Below, piece by piece: positions 51,687 through 59,657 of a stretch of DNA of 64,000 nt (position 1 is the stretch's first letter; each line of letters begins with the position of its first letter). Source of the DNA: CAZWCX01 sp964632945 (GTDB lineage Bacteria > Planctomycetota > MHYJ01 > WSZJ01 > CAZWCX01); contig CAZWCX010000003.1 of assembly GCA_964632945.1 (NCBI GenBank), forward strand, positions 1 through 64,000, read 5' to 3'. A model generated the notes under the pieces. It did not search any database and was not told the DNA's origin. It saw only the letters and a program-made list of their open reading frames with translations. Made by a program: the position numbers and the translations under genes.

Positions 51687-53612
51687 ATGTGCGGGATTGC
51701 GGGGATCGTCTCGTTCGACCCGGACGTGCGGGTCGACCCCGCGGTCCTGGAACGAATGGCCGGCGCGCTTGCGCACCGGGGCCCCGACGATCAGGCGATC
51801 TACCTCAATCCCTCCGGATACGCGGGCTTGGCCTTCCGCCGCCTCAGCGTCATCGACCTCGAAGGCGGCCGCCAGCCGATGTCGAGCGAGGACCAGTCGG
51901 TCTGGCTCGTGTTCAACGGCGAGATCTACAACTTCACCGACCTGCGCAAGGGGCTGGAGACGCGCCGCCACGTCTTTCGCACCCGCTCCGACTCCGAGAC
52001 CATCGTCCACCTGTACGAAGAGAACGGCACCACGGCCCTGCAGGCCCTGCACGGCATGTTCGCCTTCGCCATCTGGGACGAGACGGCCCAGACGCTCTTC
52101 CTCGCGCGCGACCGGCTGGGCAAGAAGCCGCTCTACTACCGGCACTGGGGCAAGCAACTTGCCTTTGCGTCCGAGATCAAGGCGCTGCTCGAAGTGCCGG
52201 GGACGCCGCGCGAGGTGGAGGAGGAGGCGCTCGAGGCCTACCTCGCGTTCCAGTACGTCCCCGCGCCGCTGACCCTGTTCAAGGGGATCCACGCGCTCCC
52301 CCCCGCCCACCACCTCCTTTTCGACCCGCGCGGGCTGAAGATTCAGCGCTGGTGGAAGCCGGAGCCGATCCCGCCCGACGATCGGACCCTGCTCGAGCGT
52401 CCGGACGACCTCGCGCAGGAGGTCTTTTCGGTGCTGTTCTCGGCGGTCAAGCGTCGCCTGGTCGCGGACGTGCCGATCGGGGTGTTCCTCTCGGGCGGGC
52501 TGGACTCGTCGATCGTGACCGGGCTGGCGTCGCTGGCGCAAGCGCAGCCGGTGCGCACGTTCTCGATCGGGTTCGAGGAGTCGGAGTGGGACGAGCTGCC
52601 GCACGCCCGCCGTGTCGCGGAACACTTCAAGACCGAACATCGCGAATTCGTCGTCCGCCCCGACGCGGTCGCGCTCCTGCCGACCCTGGTCTGGCACCAT
52701 GACCAGCCGTACGCCGACTCGTCGGCGATTCCGACCTACTACCTGGCGCAGATGACCAGGAAACACGTGACCGTGGCGCTCACCGGGGATGCCGGGGACG
52801 AGTGCTTTCTCGGCTACTCCCGGTATCTGGCGGGGGCCTGGGCGGGGCGCATGGACGTGCTGCCGGCGTTCGTGCGGCGCATGTTCGGAGGCGTCGCGCG
52901 GGCGGCGCTCTGGCCCTTCCTCTCGCGGGAGTCCCGCTCGCGCAAGCGCTACCGCTTCCTGTCGACGCTCGATCGCGCTCCGTGGGCGCGCTACCTGGAG
53001 TGGATTTCCGTTTTCGACGAGCCGCAGCGGCGCCGCCTGATGAGGCGGCCGGCGCCGCAGGATCCCGAGCAGTTCGCGGCCGTCCTGCATGCGGCCTTTG
53101 CGCAGTCCCCCGTCCTGGACCCCGCGGGCCGGACCGGCTATGCGGATCTGCTCACCTACCTGCCCGGGGACCTGCTCACCAAGGTGGATGTGGCGACGAT
53201 GGCCCACGGCCTGGAGGCGCGTTCTCCGTTCCTCGATCCCGAAGTCGTGGGACTGGCGCTGGCGATCCCGAGCCGGCTGAAGATCGGGCGCGGGGAAGGG
53301 AAGCGGATCCTGCGGACCGCCTTTGCCGGCCTGCTTCCGCCGGAGACGCTGGCCCGGGGGAAGCAGGGCTTCGGGGTGCCCCTGGCCCGCTGGTTCCGCC
53401 ACGAGTTGCGCGAGATGGTGGGCGACCTCCTGCTCGACGCGCGGGCGCGCGGCCGCGGCTACTTCGACCCGTCCGAGGTCGAGCGGTTGGTGCGCGAACA
53501 CCAGGAGGGGAGCGCGGACCACAGCCACCGCCTCTGGGCCCTGCTCGTTTTCGAAACCTGGTTACGGATCTTCATCGAGCAATCCTTGACGGTCGGGAGG
53601 CCGGCGCGGTAG
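51687..53612 (+). CDS. asnB: asparagine synthase (glutamine-hydrolysing)
   Basis: The 641-residue protein starts MCGIAGIV, exposing the N-terminal nucleophile Cys2 after Met removal. The glutaminase half runs to about residue 200 (LAHRGPDDQAIYL, VWLVFNGEIYNF). The synthetase half carries the PP-loop VFLSGGLDSSIVTGLA, FSIGFEESEWDELPHA and TGDAGDECFLGYSRY. It makes asparagine from aspartate, glutamine and ATP, or amidates a related acid; 630-640 residues is also the size of amidotransferases in polysaccharide loci. The sugar-aminotransferase-like gene follows 64 bases downstream, so a surface-polysaccharide role is possible. Confidence 0.92.
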   Translation: MCGIAGIVSFDPDVRVDPAVLERMAGALAHRGPDDQAIYLNPSGYAGLAFRRLSVIDLEGGRQPMSSEDQSVWLVFNGEIYNFTDLRKGLETRRHVFRTRSDSETIVHLYEENGTTALQALHGMFAFAIWDETAQTLFLARDRLGKKPLYYRHWGKQLAFASEIKALLEVPGTPREVEEEALEAYLAFQYVPAPLTLFKGIHALPPAHHLLFDPRGLKIQRWWKPEPIPPDDRTLLERPDDLAQEVFSVLFSAVKRRLVADVPIGVFLSGGLDSSIVTGLASLAQAQPVRTFSIGFEESEWDELPHARRVAEHFKTEHREFVVRPDAVALLPTLVWHHDQPYADSSAIPTYYLAQMTRKHVTVALTGDAGDECFLGYSRYLAGAWAGRMDVLPAFVRRMFGGVARAALWPFLSRESRSRKRYRFLSTLDRAPWARYLEWISVFDEPQRRRLMRRPAPQDPEQFAAVLHAAFAQSPVLDPAGRTGYADLLTYLPGDLLTKVDVATMAHGLEARSPFLDPEVVGLALAIPSRLKIGRGEGKRILRTAFAGLLPPETLARGKQGFGVPLARWFRHELREMVGDLLLDARARGRGYFDPSEVERLVREHQEGSADHSHRLWALLVFETWLRIFIEQSLTVGRPAR

Positions 53613-53676
53613 GGATAGCCGTTCGGTCGGGCCGGTCGGCCGGCCCGTTCGTCCGTCCGCTCGCAAGGGAGATCCC

Positions 53677-54852
53677 ATGCGCGTCCCGCTTCTGGATCTG
53701 CAGGCCCAGTATCCCGAGTACCGCGAGGAGGTCCTGGCGGCGCTCGACAAGGTGTTCACGTCGCAAAAGTTCATCCTCGGGGACGAGGTGACCGCCTTCG
53801 AGAAGGAAATCGCGGAGTACCTGGGGGCGAAGCACGCCATCGCGTGCGCCTCGGGCTCCGACGCCCTGCTCCTGGCGCTGATGGCGCTGGAGGCGCAGTC
53901 CGGCGACGCGGTGGTCACCACCCCGTTCACCTTCTTCGCCACCGGCGGGGCCGCCGCGCGCATCGGCGTCCGCCCGGTCTTCGTCGACATCGACGAAAAG
54001 ACCTTCAACCTCTGTCCCGTCGCGCTCGAGAAATACCTGCGCACGGGCACTCGCGCGGCGGCCGACGGCTCCCGCGTCGACGCGGCGAGCGGCGCCCGCC
54101 TGCGCGCGCTCATTCCGGTCCACCTCTACGGTCTTTCCTGCGACATGGACGCGATCGGGCGCCTCTGTACCGAGTACGCGCTCCCCGTCATCGAGGACGC
54201 CGCCCAGGCGATCGGCGCGCGCTGGAACGGACGCGCGGTCGGCACCATCGGGGACATCGGTTGCTTCTCCTTCTTCCCTTCCAAGAATCTCGGCGCATGG
54301 GGCGACGGCGGCCTGCTCACCACCCAGTCCGACCGCCAGGCGGAGCGGCTCCGCATCCTGCGCGTCCACGGCTCGGCCCGCCGCTACGTCCACGACGTCG
54401 TCGGCATCAACAGCCGCCTGGACGCGATCCAGGCGGTGGTCCTGCGCGTGAAACTGAAACGGCTCGATGCCTGGACCCGGCGCCGCCAGGAAAACGCCGC
54501 ACGCTACGCCCAGGCCTTCCGCGCCCGCTCCCTCTCCCGCATCGTCCTGCCCCCCCAGGAGACGCGCGGGAATGCCTGCATCTTCCATCAGTTCGTCGTG
54601 CGCGTCCCGCAACGCGACGAATTGCGCGCGCGGCTCACCGAGCAGGGGATCGGCACCGAGGTCTATTACCCCATCCCCCTCCACCGGCAGAAGTGCTTCG
54701 CCTCGCTCGGCCTCGCCGAGGGGGCGTTCCCGGTCACGGAAAAGGCCGCGCGCGAGGTGCTCGCCCTGCCGATGTACCCGGAGATGACGCCGGCGCAGAT
54801 CGACCAGGTGGCCGACGCGGTGGCGGCCTTCTACGCGGTGCCCCAGCGGTAG
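53677..54852 (+). CDS. DegT/DnrJ/EryC1/StrS family PLP aminotransferase
   Basis: The 391-residue protein opens with the family N-terminus RVPLLDLQAQYPEYREEV. It has CASGSDALLLALMAL, VTTPFTFFATGGAAARIG, PVHLYGLSCDMD, IEDAAQAIGA, and the PLP lysine in FSFFPSKNLGAWGDGG. Members transaminate keto sugars such as UDP-2-acetamido-3-keto derivatives to amino sugars for lipopolysaccharide, capsule or glycan synthesis. Co-transcribed with asnB from the promoter at 51617. There is a short insertion around residues 125-140 (TGTRAAADGSRVDAASGA). Confidence 0.92.
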   Translation: MRVPLLDLQAQYPEYREEVLAALDKVFTSQKFILGDEVTAFEKEIAEYLGAKHAIACASGSDALLLALMALEAQSGDAVVTTPFTFFATGGAAARIGVRPVFVDIDEKTFNLCPVALEKYLRTGTRAAADGSRVDAASGARLRALIPVHLYGLSCDMDAIGRLCTEYALPVIEDAAQAIGARWNGRAVGTIGDIGCFSFFPSKNLGAWGDGGLLTTQSDRQAERLRILRVHGSARRYVHDVVGINSRLDAIQAVVLRVKLKRLDAWTRRRQENAARYAQAFRARSLSRIVLPPQETRGNACIFHQFVVRVPQRDELRARLTEQGIGTEVYYPIPLHRQKCFASLGLAEGAFPVTEKAAREVLALPMYPEMTPAQIDQVADAVAAFYAVPQR

Positions 54853-54898
54853 GCCTGCCCGCCCTCGGACCGGTTCGGACGGACCGGGCGGTTCCATC

Positions 54899-54927
54899 TT
54901 GATTTCGCCCGCCCGCCCGCATACCAT
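54899..54927 (+). promoter_or_regulatory. promoter of the primary-type sigma factor gene
   Basis: TTGATT, 17 bp, TACCAT. The predicted transcription start near 54934 is one base before the leader hairpin. Confidence 0.7.
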
Positions 54928-54934
54928 GGGGTTC

Positions 54935-54960
54935 CGGAGGCGCGCGGTTTCGCGCCTCCG
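54935..54960 (+). promoter_or_regulatory. 10-bp leader hairpin before the sigma factor gene
   Basis: CGGAGGCGCG and CGCGCCTCCG form a perfect 10-bp stem with loop CGGTTT at the very 5' end of the predicted transcript, 36 bases before the proposed start codon. It could stabilise the mRNA or control expression. Confidence 0.6.
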
Positions 54961-54996
54961 CACGCCTCGGGTGCGGCGATCCAGGGGGAGGCGGCG

Positions 54997-56082
54997 ATCA
55001 GACGCGAGACGGGTGTCGAGACCTACCTGAAAGAGGTCAACAAAGTACCTCTGCTCACCGCGGAGGAAGAGAAGGACCTGGTGCGGCGGTTGCGTGCCGG
55101 CGACCGCGAAGCGCGCGAGAACATGATCAAGGCGAATCTTCGTCTGGTCGTCAGCCTCGCCAAGAAATACGTCAACCGGGGACTCTCTCTCAACGACCTC
55201 ATCGAAGAGGGAAACGTCGGCCTGCTCCAGGCGCTCGAACGGTTCGACCCGGCGAAGGAGTGCCGCTTCTCCACCTACGCCACCTGGTGGATCCGGCAGT
55301 CGATCCGGCGCGCGATCGTCAACACCGGCAAGACGGTGCGCATCCCCTCGCACATGGTCGAGATGATCTCGAAGTGGAAGGCCGCGTCGACGGAACTGTC
55401 GCAGCGACTCGGCCGCCATCCGCTCATGGCGGAGGTCGCCGACGAGATCAACATGTCGCCGCAGAGTCTCGCCCTGATGCGGCGGGCGCTCAATACGTCC
55501 CAGTCCTCGGCCCGACCGATCAGCCTGGAGGTGATGCTCGCCTCCGGGGGGGTGGAAGGGGAGGCGGCGTTGGGCGTGGCGCCCGACAACACCATGAGCG
55601 ACATCGACCGGAGGTGGCTGCGCACGCTGCTCACGTCGATCGACGAACGCGAGGCGCAGGTCCTGCGCCTGCGCTACGGGCTCGATGACGGCGAAGGAAT
55701 GACGCTCCAGCAGGTCGGCGAAAAGATGGGGGTGACGCGCGAGCGGGTGCGGCAGATTGAGAAGGAAGCGCTCGAGCGCATGTACAAGGTGATCATCGAG
55801 GCCGGCAACACCTCGCGGCGCTATCGGCGCGGCGCGGACGGCCGATCGATTCCGGTTCCGCCCGAGGGCGAGGCGCCGTCCGCCCCCGCGCGACGCGGCG
55901 GTCGCAAGAAGGCCGCCCCGGCGGCGCAGGCGCTGCCGCCCGCGCCTCCCCCGGCGGAGGAGGGGGAGGACCCGCCCACCCGCACGATTCCCGCCGCGGG
56001 CGGGACGACCCGCCGCCGGCGCAAGACCAAGGGGGAATCCCCGCGCAAACGGCCTCCCGCGCCTCCCAAGTCCGACGCCTGA
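54997..56082 (+). CDS. sigma-70 family RNA polymerase sigma factor (primary type), apparent AUC start
   Basis: The protein has 361 residues if started at ATC 54997. Region 1.2 is TYLKEVNKVPLLTAEEE and region 2 includes ANLRLVVSLAKKYVNRGLSL, LIEEGNVGLLQALERFDP and FSTYATWWIRQSIRRAI. Region 3 follows, and region 4 ends VGEKMGVTRERVRQIEKEAL. The last 90 residues are a basic Pro/Ala/Arg-rich tail. No ATG, GTG or TTG exists in frame between the preceding stop (54850) and GTG 55081, and starting at 55081 would delete region 1.2. ATC 54997 follows GGGGGAGG by 5 bases and gives the conventional N-terminus IRRETGVETYLKEV. This is either a rare non-AUG start or a single-base sequence error. Confidence 0.85.
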   Translation: MRRETGVETYLKEVNKVPLLTAEEEKDLVRRLRAGDREARENMIKANLRLVVSLAKKYVNRGLSLNDLIEEGNVGLLQALERFDPAKECRFSTYATWWIRQSIRRAIVNTGKTVRIPSHMVEMISKWKAASTELSQRLGRHPLMAEVADEINMSPQSLALMRRALNTSQSSARPISLEVMLASGGVEGEAALGVAPDNTMSDIDRRWLRTLLTSIDEREAQVLRLRYGLDDGEGMTLQQVGEKMGVTRERVRQIEKEALERMYKVIIEAGNTSRRYRRGADGRSIPVPPEGEAPSAPARRGGRKKAAPAAQALPPAPPPAEEGEDPPTRTIPAAGGTTRRRRKTKGESPRKRPPAPPKSDA

Positions 56083-56136
56083 CGGCGCCGGCGCCTTCCC
56101 GAACGTTCCCCCGGACCCTTGACGAGGAGATCGCCC

Positions 56137-56658
56137 GTGGACCTTCGTGAGTTCGTGCGCGACGTGCCGGATTTCCCCAAGCGCGGGATCATGTTCAAGG
56201 ACATCACGCCGATCCTGCACAATCCGACCGCGTTCCGCTACGCCACGATCAAGCTGGCCTCCCACTTCATCGATCGCCACGTGGACCTCGTGGTCGGCGT
56301 GGAGTCGCGCGGCTTCCTGATCGGCGCGCCGCTGGCGCACCTGCTCGACGTCGGCTTTGCCCCTGCGCGCAAGAAGGGGAAGCTGCCGTGGAAACGGCGC
56401 GCGGCGGCCTATCAGCTGGAGTACGGCGTCGACGCCATCGAGATGCACGAGGACGCGGTTGGCCCGGGTCAGAACGTCCTGGTGGTCGACGACCTGCTGG
56501 CGACCGGCGGGACGGCTCAGGCGGTGTGCAAGCTCGTGGACGAACTCGGCGGTCGGGTCACGGCGTGCGCCTTCATCATCGAGCTCTCCTTCCTGAATGG
56601 TCGCGGCCGGCTCGCGCCGCACGAGGTGGTCAGCCTCGTACAGTACGAAGGCGAGTAG
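56137..56658 (+). CDS. apt: adenine phosphoribosyltransferase
   Basis: The protein has 173 residues from GTG 56137, preceded by GAGGAG at 7 bases; TTG 56119 in the same frame is less likely. It begins VDLREFVRDVPDFPKRGIMF followed by KDITPIL, then VVGVESRGFLIGAPLA, FAPARKKGKLPW and the PRPP loop VLVVDDLLATGGTAQA. It salvages adenine with PRPP to give AMP. It lies 54 bases after the sigma factor gene on the same strand and may be read from the same promoter. A terminator-like stem follows the stop. Confidence 0.95.
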   Translation: MDLREFVRDVPDFPKRGIMFKDITPILHNPTAFRYATIKLASHFIDRHVDLVVGVESRGFLIGAPLAHLLDVGFAPARKKGKLPWKRRAAAYQLEYGVDAIEMHEDAVGPGQNVLVVDDLLATGGTAQAVCKLVDELGGRVTACAFIIELSFLNGRGRLAPHEVVSLVQYEGE

Positions 56659-56671
56659 TCCACGCGGAGTT

Positions 56672-56699
56672 CCTCCCCGGGGCCGGACGCCCGGGGAGG
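56672..56699. terminator. bidirectional terminator-like hairpin between apt and the GGDEF gene
   Basis: A perfect 10-bp stem CCTCCCCGGG/CCCGGGGAGG with an 8-base loop lies between the convergent stops of apt (56658) and the GGDEF gene (56721). There is no T-run in either direction. Confidence 0.55.
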
Positions 56700-56720
56700 G
56701 GGAGGCGGTGAGCACCGACG

Positions 56721-57251
56721 CTATGCGGGATCCGGAAGATCCCCGTACCGGATCACCCCTTGCTTGCCCCGCTTGTGCGCATACATCCGCGCATCGGCCG
56801 ACCGGATCAACCCCTCCAGGTCGACTCCCTCCGCCGGGAAGGTCGCCCAGCCCGCGCTGAAGCCGGGCATCGGCAGCGAGCCGGGATAGCGCGCGAGGCC
56901 CTGCGCGAAATCCGCCGTGACTTCCGTCGGCGCGGCCGGATCGGAGCCGGACAGCAGACAGACGAATTCGTCCCCTCCGAGCCGGCAGACGGTGCCCCGG
57001 ACGCCGACGGACTCGCGCAGGATCCACGCCACCCGGCGCAGGACCGCGTCTCCCATCGCATGTCCGAAACGGTCGTTGATCTCCTTGAACCCGTCCAGGT
57101 CGAGGACGATCAGCGTCAGAGCACCGCCGGCCGATTCCTGCTCGAATCGCGCGCGCAGGTAGCGCGCGTTGAACAATTGCGTGAGGTCGTCCTTGAATGC
57201 GTACCCCATCCACTTCAACGTGTGGGAACCCGGAACGGATGACGTCGGCAT
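56721..57251 (-). CDS. GGDEF domain protein (diguanylate cyclase)
   Basis: The 176-residue protein starts at ATG 57251 behind AAGGAG. It is essentially a lone GGDEF domain: DLTQLFNARYLRARFEQE, LIVLDLDGFKEINDRFGHA, the active-site loop CRLGGDEFVCLLSG and a final IRSADARMYAHKRGKQG. Catalytic residues are intact, so it should make cyclic di-GMP. No I-site RxxD is obvious five residues before GGDEF (the segment reads VRGTVC). There is no sensor domain in the chain. It is downstream of the small pilin-like gene, with a hairpin at 57270 between them. Confidence 0.9.
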   Translation of the reverse strand: MPTSSVPGSHTLKWMGYAFKDDLTQLFNARYLRARFEQESAGGALTLIVLDLDGFKEINDRFGHAMGDAVLRRVAWILRESVGVRGTVCRLGGDEFVCLLSGSDPAAPTEVTADFAQGLARYPGSLPMPGFSAGWATFPAEGVDLEGLIRSADARMYAHKRGKQGVIRYGDLPDPA

Positions 57252-57269
57252 TTCGATCGCTCCTTCAGG

Positions 57270-57299
57270 GGCCCGGGACCGGTCGTGCCGGCCCGGGCC
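57270..57299 (-). promoter_or_regulatory. intergenic hairpin between the pilin-like and GGDEF genes
   Basis: GGCCCGGG and CCCGGGCC, then CCGG/CCGG nested inside with one bulged A, form a 12-bp stem around a 5-base loop in a 59-base gap. It may reduce read-through from the pilin-like gene into the cyclase gene. Confidence 0.45.
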
Positions 57300-57310
57300 T
57301 GCGGACCTTC

Positions 57311-57607
57311 TCATTCCCCCGCCGGTTCCGGGGCGGGCAGCCCGCCGCCGAGCGGATTTTCGGCATTCGGGTCCATCTCTCCGAGGTGGAAATCGGTCGA
57401 CGCCGAGCCGCCGGACTTCGACTGAATCGGTCGCCCCGCATCGAGCGACTGCGTGGCCGCGCTGAACAGTTTCGAAATCTTCCGGCCGAAGAGCGTGACG
57501 ACGAACAAGGAACCGATCGCGACCATCATCACGATGATGATGTACTCGGACATGCCCTGGCCGTGCCGGGATCGAAGCTGGGGAAGCGGGGGGGAGTGCC
57601 TTCGCAT
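57311..57607 (-). CDS. small Flp-type pilin-like protein
   Basis: The 98-residue protein starts at ATG 57607, 7 bases after a perfect AGGAGG. The leader (RRHSPPLPQLRSRHGQG) ends before M-SEY, followed by IIIVMMVAIGSLFVVTLFG. This is the class III prepilin pattern G-x-SEY with a hydrophobic helix, as in Flp pilins cleaved by TadV-type peptidases. The helix and the following RKISKLFSAATQSLDAGR match the anchor of the protein at 6618 (RRVANLEKRATSALDGDR). The C-terminal 45 residues are polar and unstructured. No Tad assembly genes are visible, so its fibre or anchor role is open. Confidence 0.8.
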   Translation of the reverse strand: MRRHSPPLPQLRSRHGQGMSEYIIIVMMVAIGSLFVVTLFGRKISKLFSAATQSLDAGRPIQSKSGGSASTDFHLGEMDPNAENPLGGGLPAPEPAGE

Positions 57608-57861
57608 GGTCTTGCCTCCTGAATGGGCGGGTGAAGATCCATCGCCGCTCGCTCCGGGGGTCGGTTTCAGCCGGCTCGGCCCGGCGCGGCAGGCACTCCC
57701 CTGTGCGGACCGGGCGGCGATCCGTTTCGCAGAATCTCGGCAGCGACGCCCGGATGGCCGCGCACCGCGGGACGACCCGCCGCGAAGTCGGGATGGGCGG
57801 CAGGGGAGGGGACCGAGGGGGATCGGGCCTTCCCCCCGCCCGGGCGTCGCCGGGATTCGGA

Positions 57862-57891
57862 TTGGATCCCCACCGGGAGATGTGCTACCGT
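57862..57891 (+). promoter_or_regulatory. promoter of the ECF-type sigma factor gene
   Basis: TTGGAT, 18 bp, TACCGT, about 40 bases before ATG 57936. The rest of the 328-base divergent gap holds nothing recognised. Confidence 0.65.
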
Positions 57892-57935
57892 TTCGGCGGG
57901 CCGGCGCCCAGGCGGGTTCATTCCGGAGTCGCTTG

Positions 57936-58718
57936 ATGAAGTCCTCGGACACTTCAATCGGTGGGCCGAACAGCCGCTTTCCAACCACCCGGTGGTCGAA
58001 GATCCTCACCTCAGGCGAAGGTCAGACTCCCCGGGGGCGCGTTACGCGCGAGGAATTCTGTCGAGCCTACTGGAAGCCGGCCTACGCCTACATCCGCCGA
58101 TCCTGGAGGCTGTCCTCGGAGGATGCGAAGGACCTGACTCAAGCCTTCTTCGCGAGGTTTCTCGAAAAGGACTATCTCGCGCGCATGCAACCCGGGCGCG
58201 GGACCTTTCGCGGCTACTTGAAGCGCGCGCTGCAGCACTTCCTCATCGACGCCCGGCGTTCGGAACGGACGCGGCGCGCCATCCACGGCGTCGTTCGACT
58301 GGACGCCCCGGGCAAAGACCTGGCCGCGTACGACCTGCCTTCCATACAGGACACGCCGGAAATGGCCTTCGAACGCGAGTGGTTTCGGACCGTTTTCGCC
58401 CTGGCCATCGAAGACCTCCGGCGCGTACTCGAGCAGTCCGACAAGTCGGTCCAATTCGAGGTCTTTCGCCTCTATTGCCTCGAGCCGGACGCTCCTGTGG
58501 ACGTGAGACGCTGTTCGGAGTTTCTCCACGACGAGTCGCATCCTGCGCCGACCTACCGGGGCGTGGCGGAGAAGGTCGGCATTACGGAGGCCATGGCGCG
58601 GAACTACCTGCATCACTGCCGCAAGACATTTCAGGAATTGCTGCGGGCGAGGATCGGGGAAACCGTGGGTTCCGAAGAGGCGGTCGACCGGGAGTTGGAC
58701 CGCGCGCGCGGGTCCTGA
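57936..58718 (+). CDS. ECF-type RNA polymerase sigma factor (planctomycetal FPTTRWS family)
   Basis: The 260-residue protein starts at ATG 57936 with GGAG upstream. The N-terminus SRFPTTRWSKILTSG is the hallmark of an ECF-like group expanded in Planctomycetota. Region 2 is FCRAYWKPAYAYIRRSWRLS, SEDAKDLTQAFFARFLEK and GRGTFRGYLKRALQHFLIDA; region 4 includes YRGVAEKVGITEAMARNYLH. Between them a linker of about 60 residues is longer than in classical ECFs. These factors often work with Ser/Thr kinases in place of an anti-sigma factor. A kinase-related gene lies 1.8 kb downstream, and the small pilin-like gene is divergent. Confidence 0.9.
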   Translation: MKSSDTSIGGPNSRFPTTRWSKILTSGEGQTPRGRVTREEFCRAYWKPAYAYIRRSWRLSSEDAKDLTQAFFARFLEKDYLARMQPGRGTFRGYLKRALQHFLIDARRSERTRRAIHGVVRLDAPGKDLAAYDLPSIQDTPEMAFEREWFRTVFALAIEDLRRVLEQSDKSVQFEVFRLYCLEPDAPVDVRRCSEFLHDESHPAPTYRGVAEKVGITEAMARNYLHHCRKTFQELLRARIGETVGSEEAVDRELDRARGS

Positions 58719-58799
58719 ACCGCGCATCCCGGCCGCTCCGTCCGCGCGGTAACCCTGGATCCCGGAGATCCTCCCCGCCCGCGCCGGGTTCGTGAGCCG

Positions 58800-59657
58800 C
58801 TATCGACCCCAGGATGCCATGGTGCGCAGGGCCTCGCGTCGAACCCCCTCATCGGGATCGGAGGCCGCAGCCCGACGCACACCCTGGCGCAAGTCAGCGT
58901 TCGGCTCCTCCAGGTCGCTGAGTGCTTGCAGCGCCGCGATGCGCACCTCCCGGTCGGAGTCCGTCGTCGCCCCGAGGCACGCCCGGACTTCCCGCTCGCT
59001 CTGACGGGCGGTGCGTCCGGCGTTTTCGAGCATTGCGGCCCGGGCTTCAGGGGCGGGTTCGTCCGCCAGAGCGCTCCACCAGGTGTCGTCGTCCGGTCCG
59101 GCCGGGAGGTGGGAATAGGGAAAGCGCAGGTACGCCGCGCATCGGACGTCGGGATCCGGATTGTCCCGAATGGACCGGAAGAGCGACATCCAGTCGGCTC
59201 CGGGGGGCAGGTCGGCTTCGAGCATGAGGAGCAGCAAAGACGCGCGGTACGGGTCATCCTCCGACGCGAGGAGGCCCCCGGCGTCCGCGATCGTGACGAC
59301 GCCGGCGCGCAATGCCTCCCGGAGGATTCCTGCCTGGGCGCCGGCGCATTGGGTCGGTTCGGCCTCGCGCCAGCCCACCAGGATCTCCCACCGATCGGGG
59401 AGGGGGCGGTTCGGCCCCGAGGGTCCCGTCGTTCCCGGGTCTGGAGGAGCGGATCGAACCGGTTCCTCCTTCGCCGGGATCGTGGTTCTCCTGCCGGGGG
59501 AAGCCTCCCCCGGCGTCCGGAGAGTCCGGCCATCCCGGGGATCCCGTGCCCGGGCCGAAGAGAGTTGGCTGCCGGCGGGAGGGCGCAACGCCTCCCGGAG
59601 GCCGACTCCGAACCCCACCAGGGCCGCGAGGATCACCAGGATCGGCCGCGGGTTCAT
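58800..59657 (-). CDS. membrane-anchored HEAT-repeat protein
   Basis: The 285-residue protein starts at ATG 59657 in an ATGA overlap with the gene upstream, so the two are coupled. One N-terminal helix (PRPILVILAALVGFGVGL) is followed by a Pro/Arg-rich linker of about 70 residues. A helical repeat domain then shows HEAT-type units: RDNPDPDVRCAAYLRF, TTDSDREVRIAALQALSDLE, AASDPDEGVRREALRTMASW. It was probably made as a partner or scaffold for the coupled membrane protein. No enzymatic motif was seen. Confidence 0.75.
   Translation of the reverse strand: MNPRPILVILAALVGFGVGLREALRPPAGSQLSSARARDPRDGRTLRTPGEASPGRRTTIPAKEEPVRSAPPDPGTTGPSGPNRPLPDRWEILVGWREAEPTQCAGAQAGILREALRAGVVTIADAGGLLASEDDPYRASLLLLMLEADLPPGADWMSLFRSIRDNPDPDVRCAAYLRFPYSHLPAGPDDDTWWSALADEPAPEARAAMLENAGRTARQSEREVRACLGATTDSDREVRIAALQALSDLEEPNADLRQGVRRAAASDPDEGVRREALRTMASWGR

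Noticed and set aside
53572..57213. 1213-codon minus-strand frame over degT, the sigma factor and apt
   Set aside because: Antisense shadow; the plus-strand genes have family motifs throughout.
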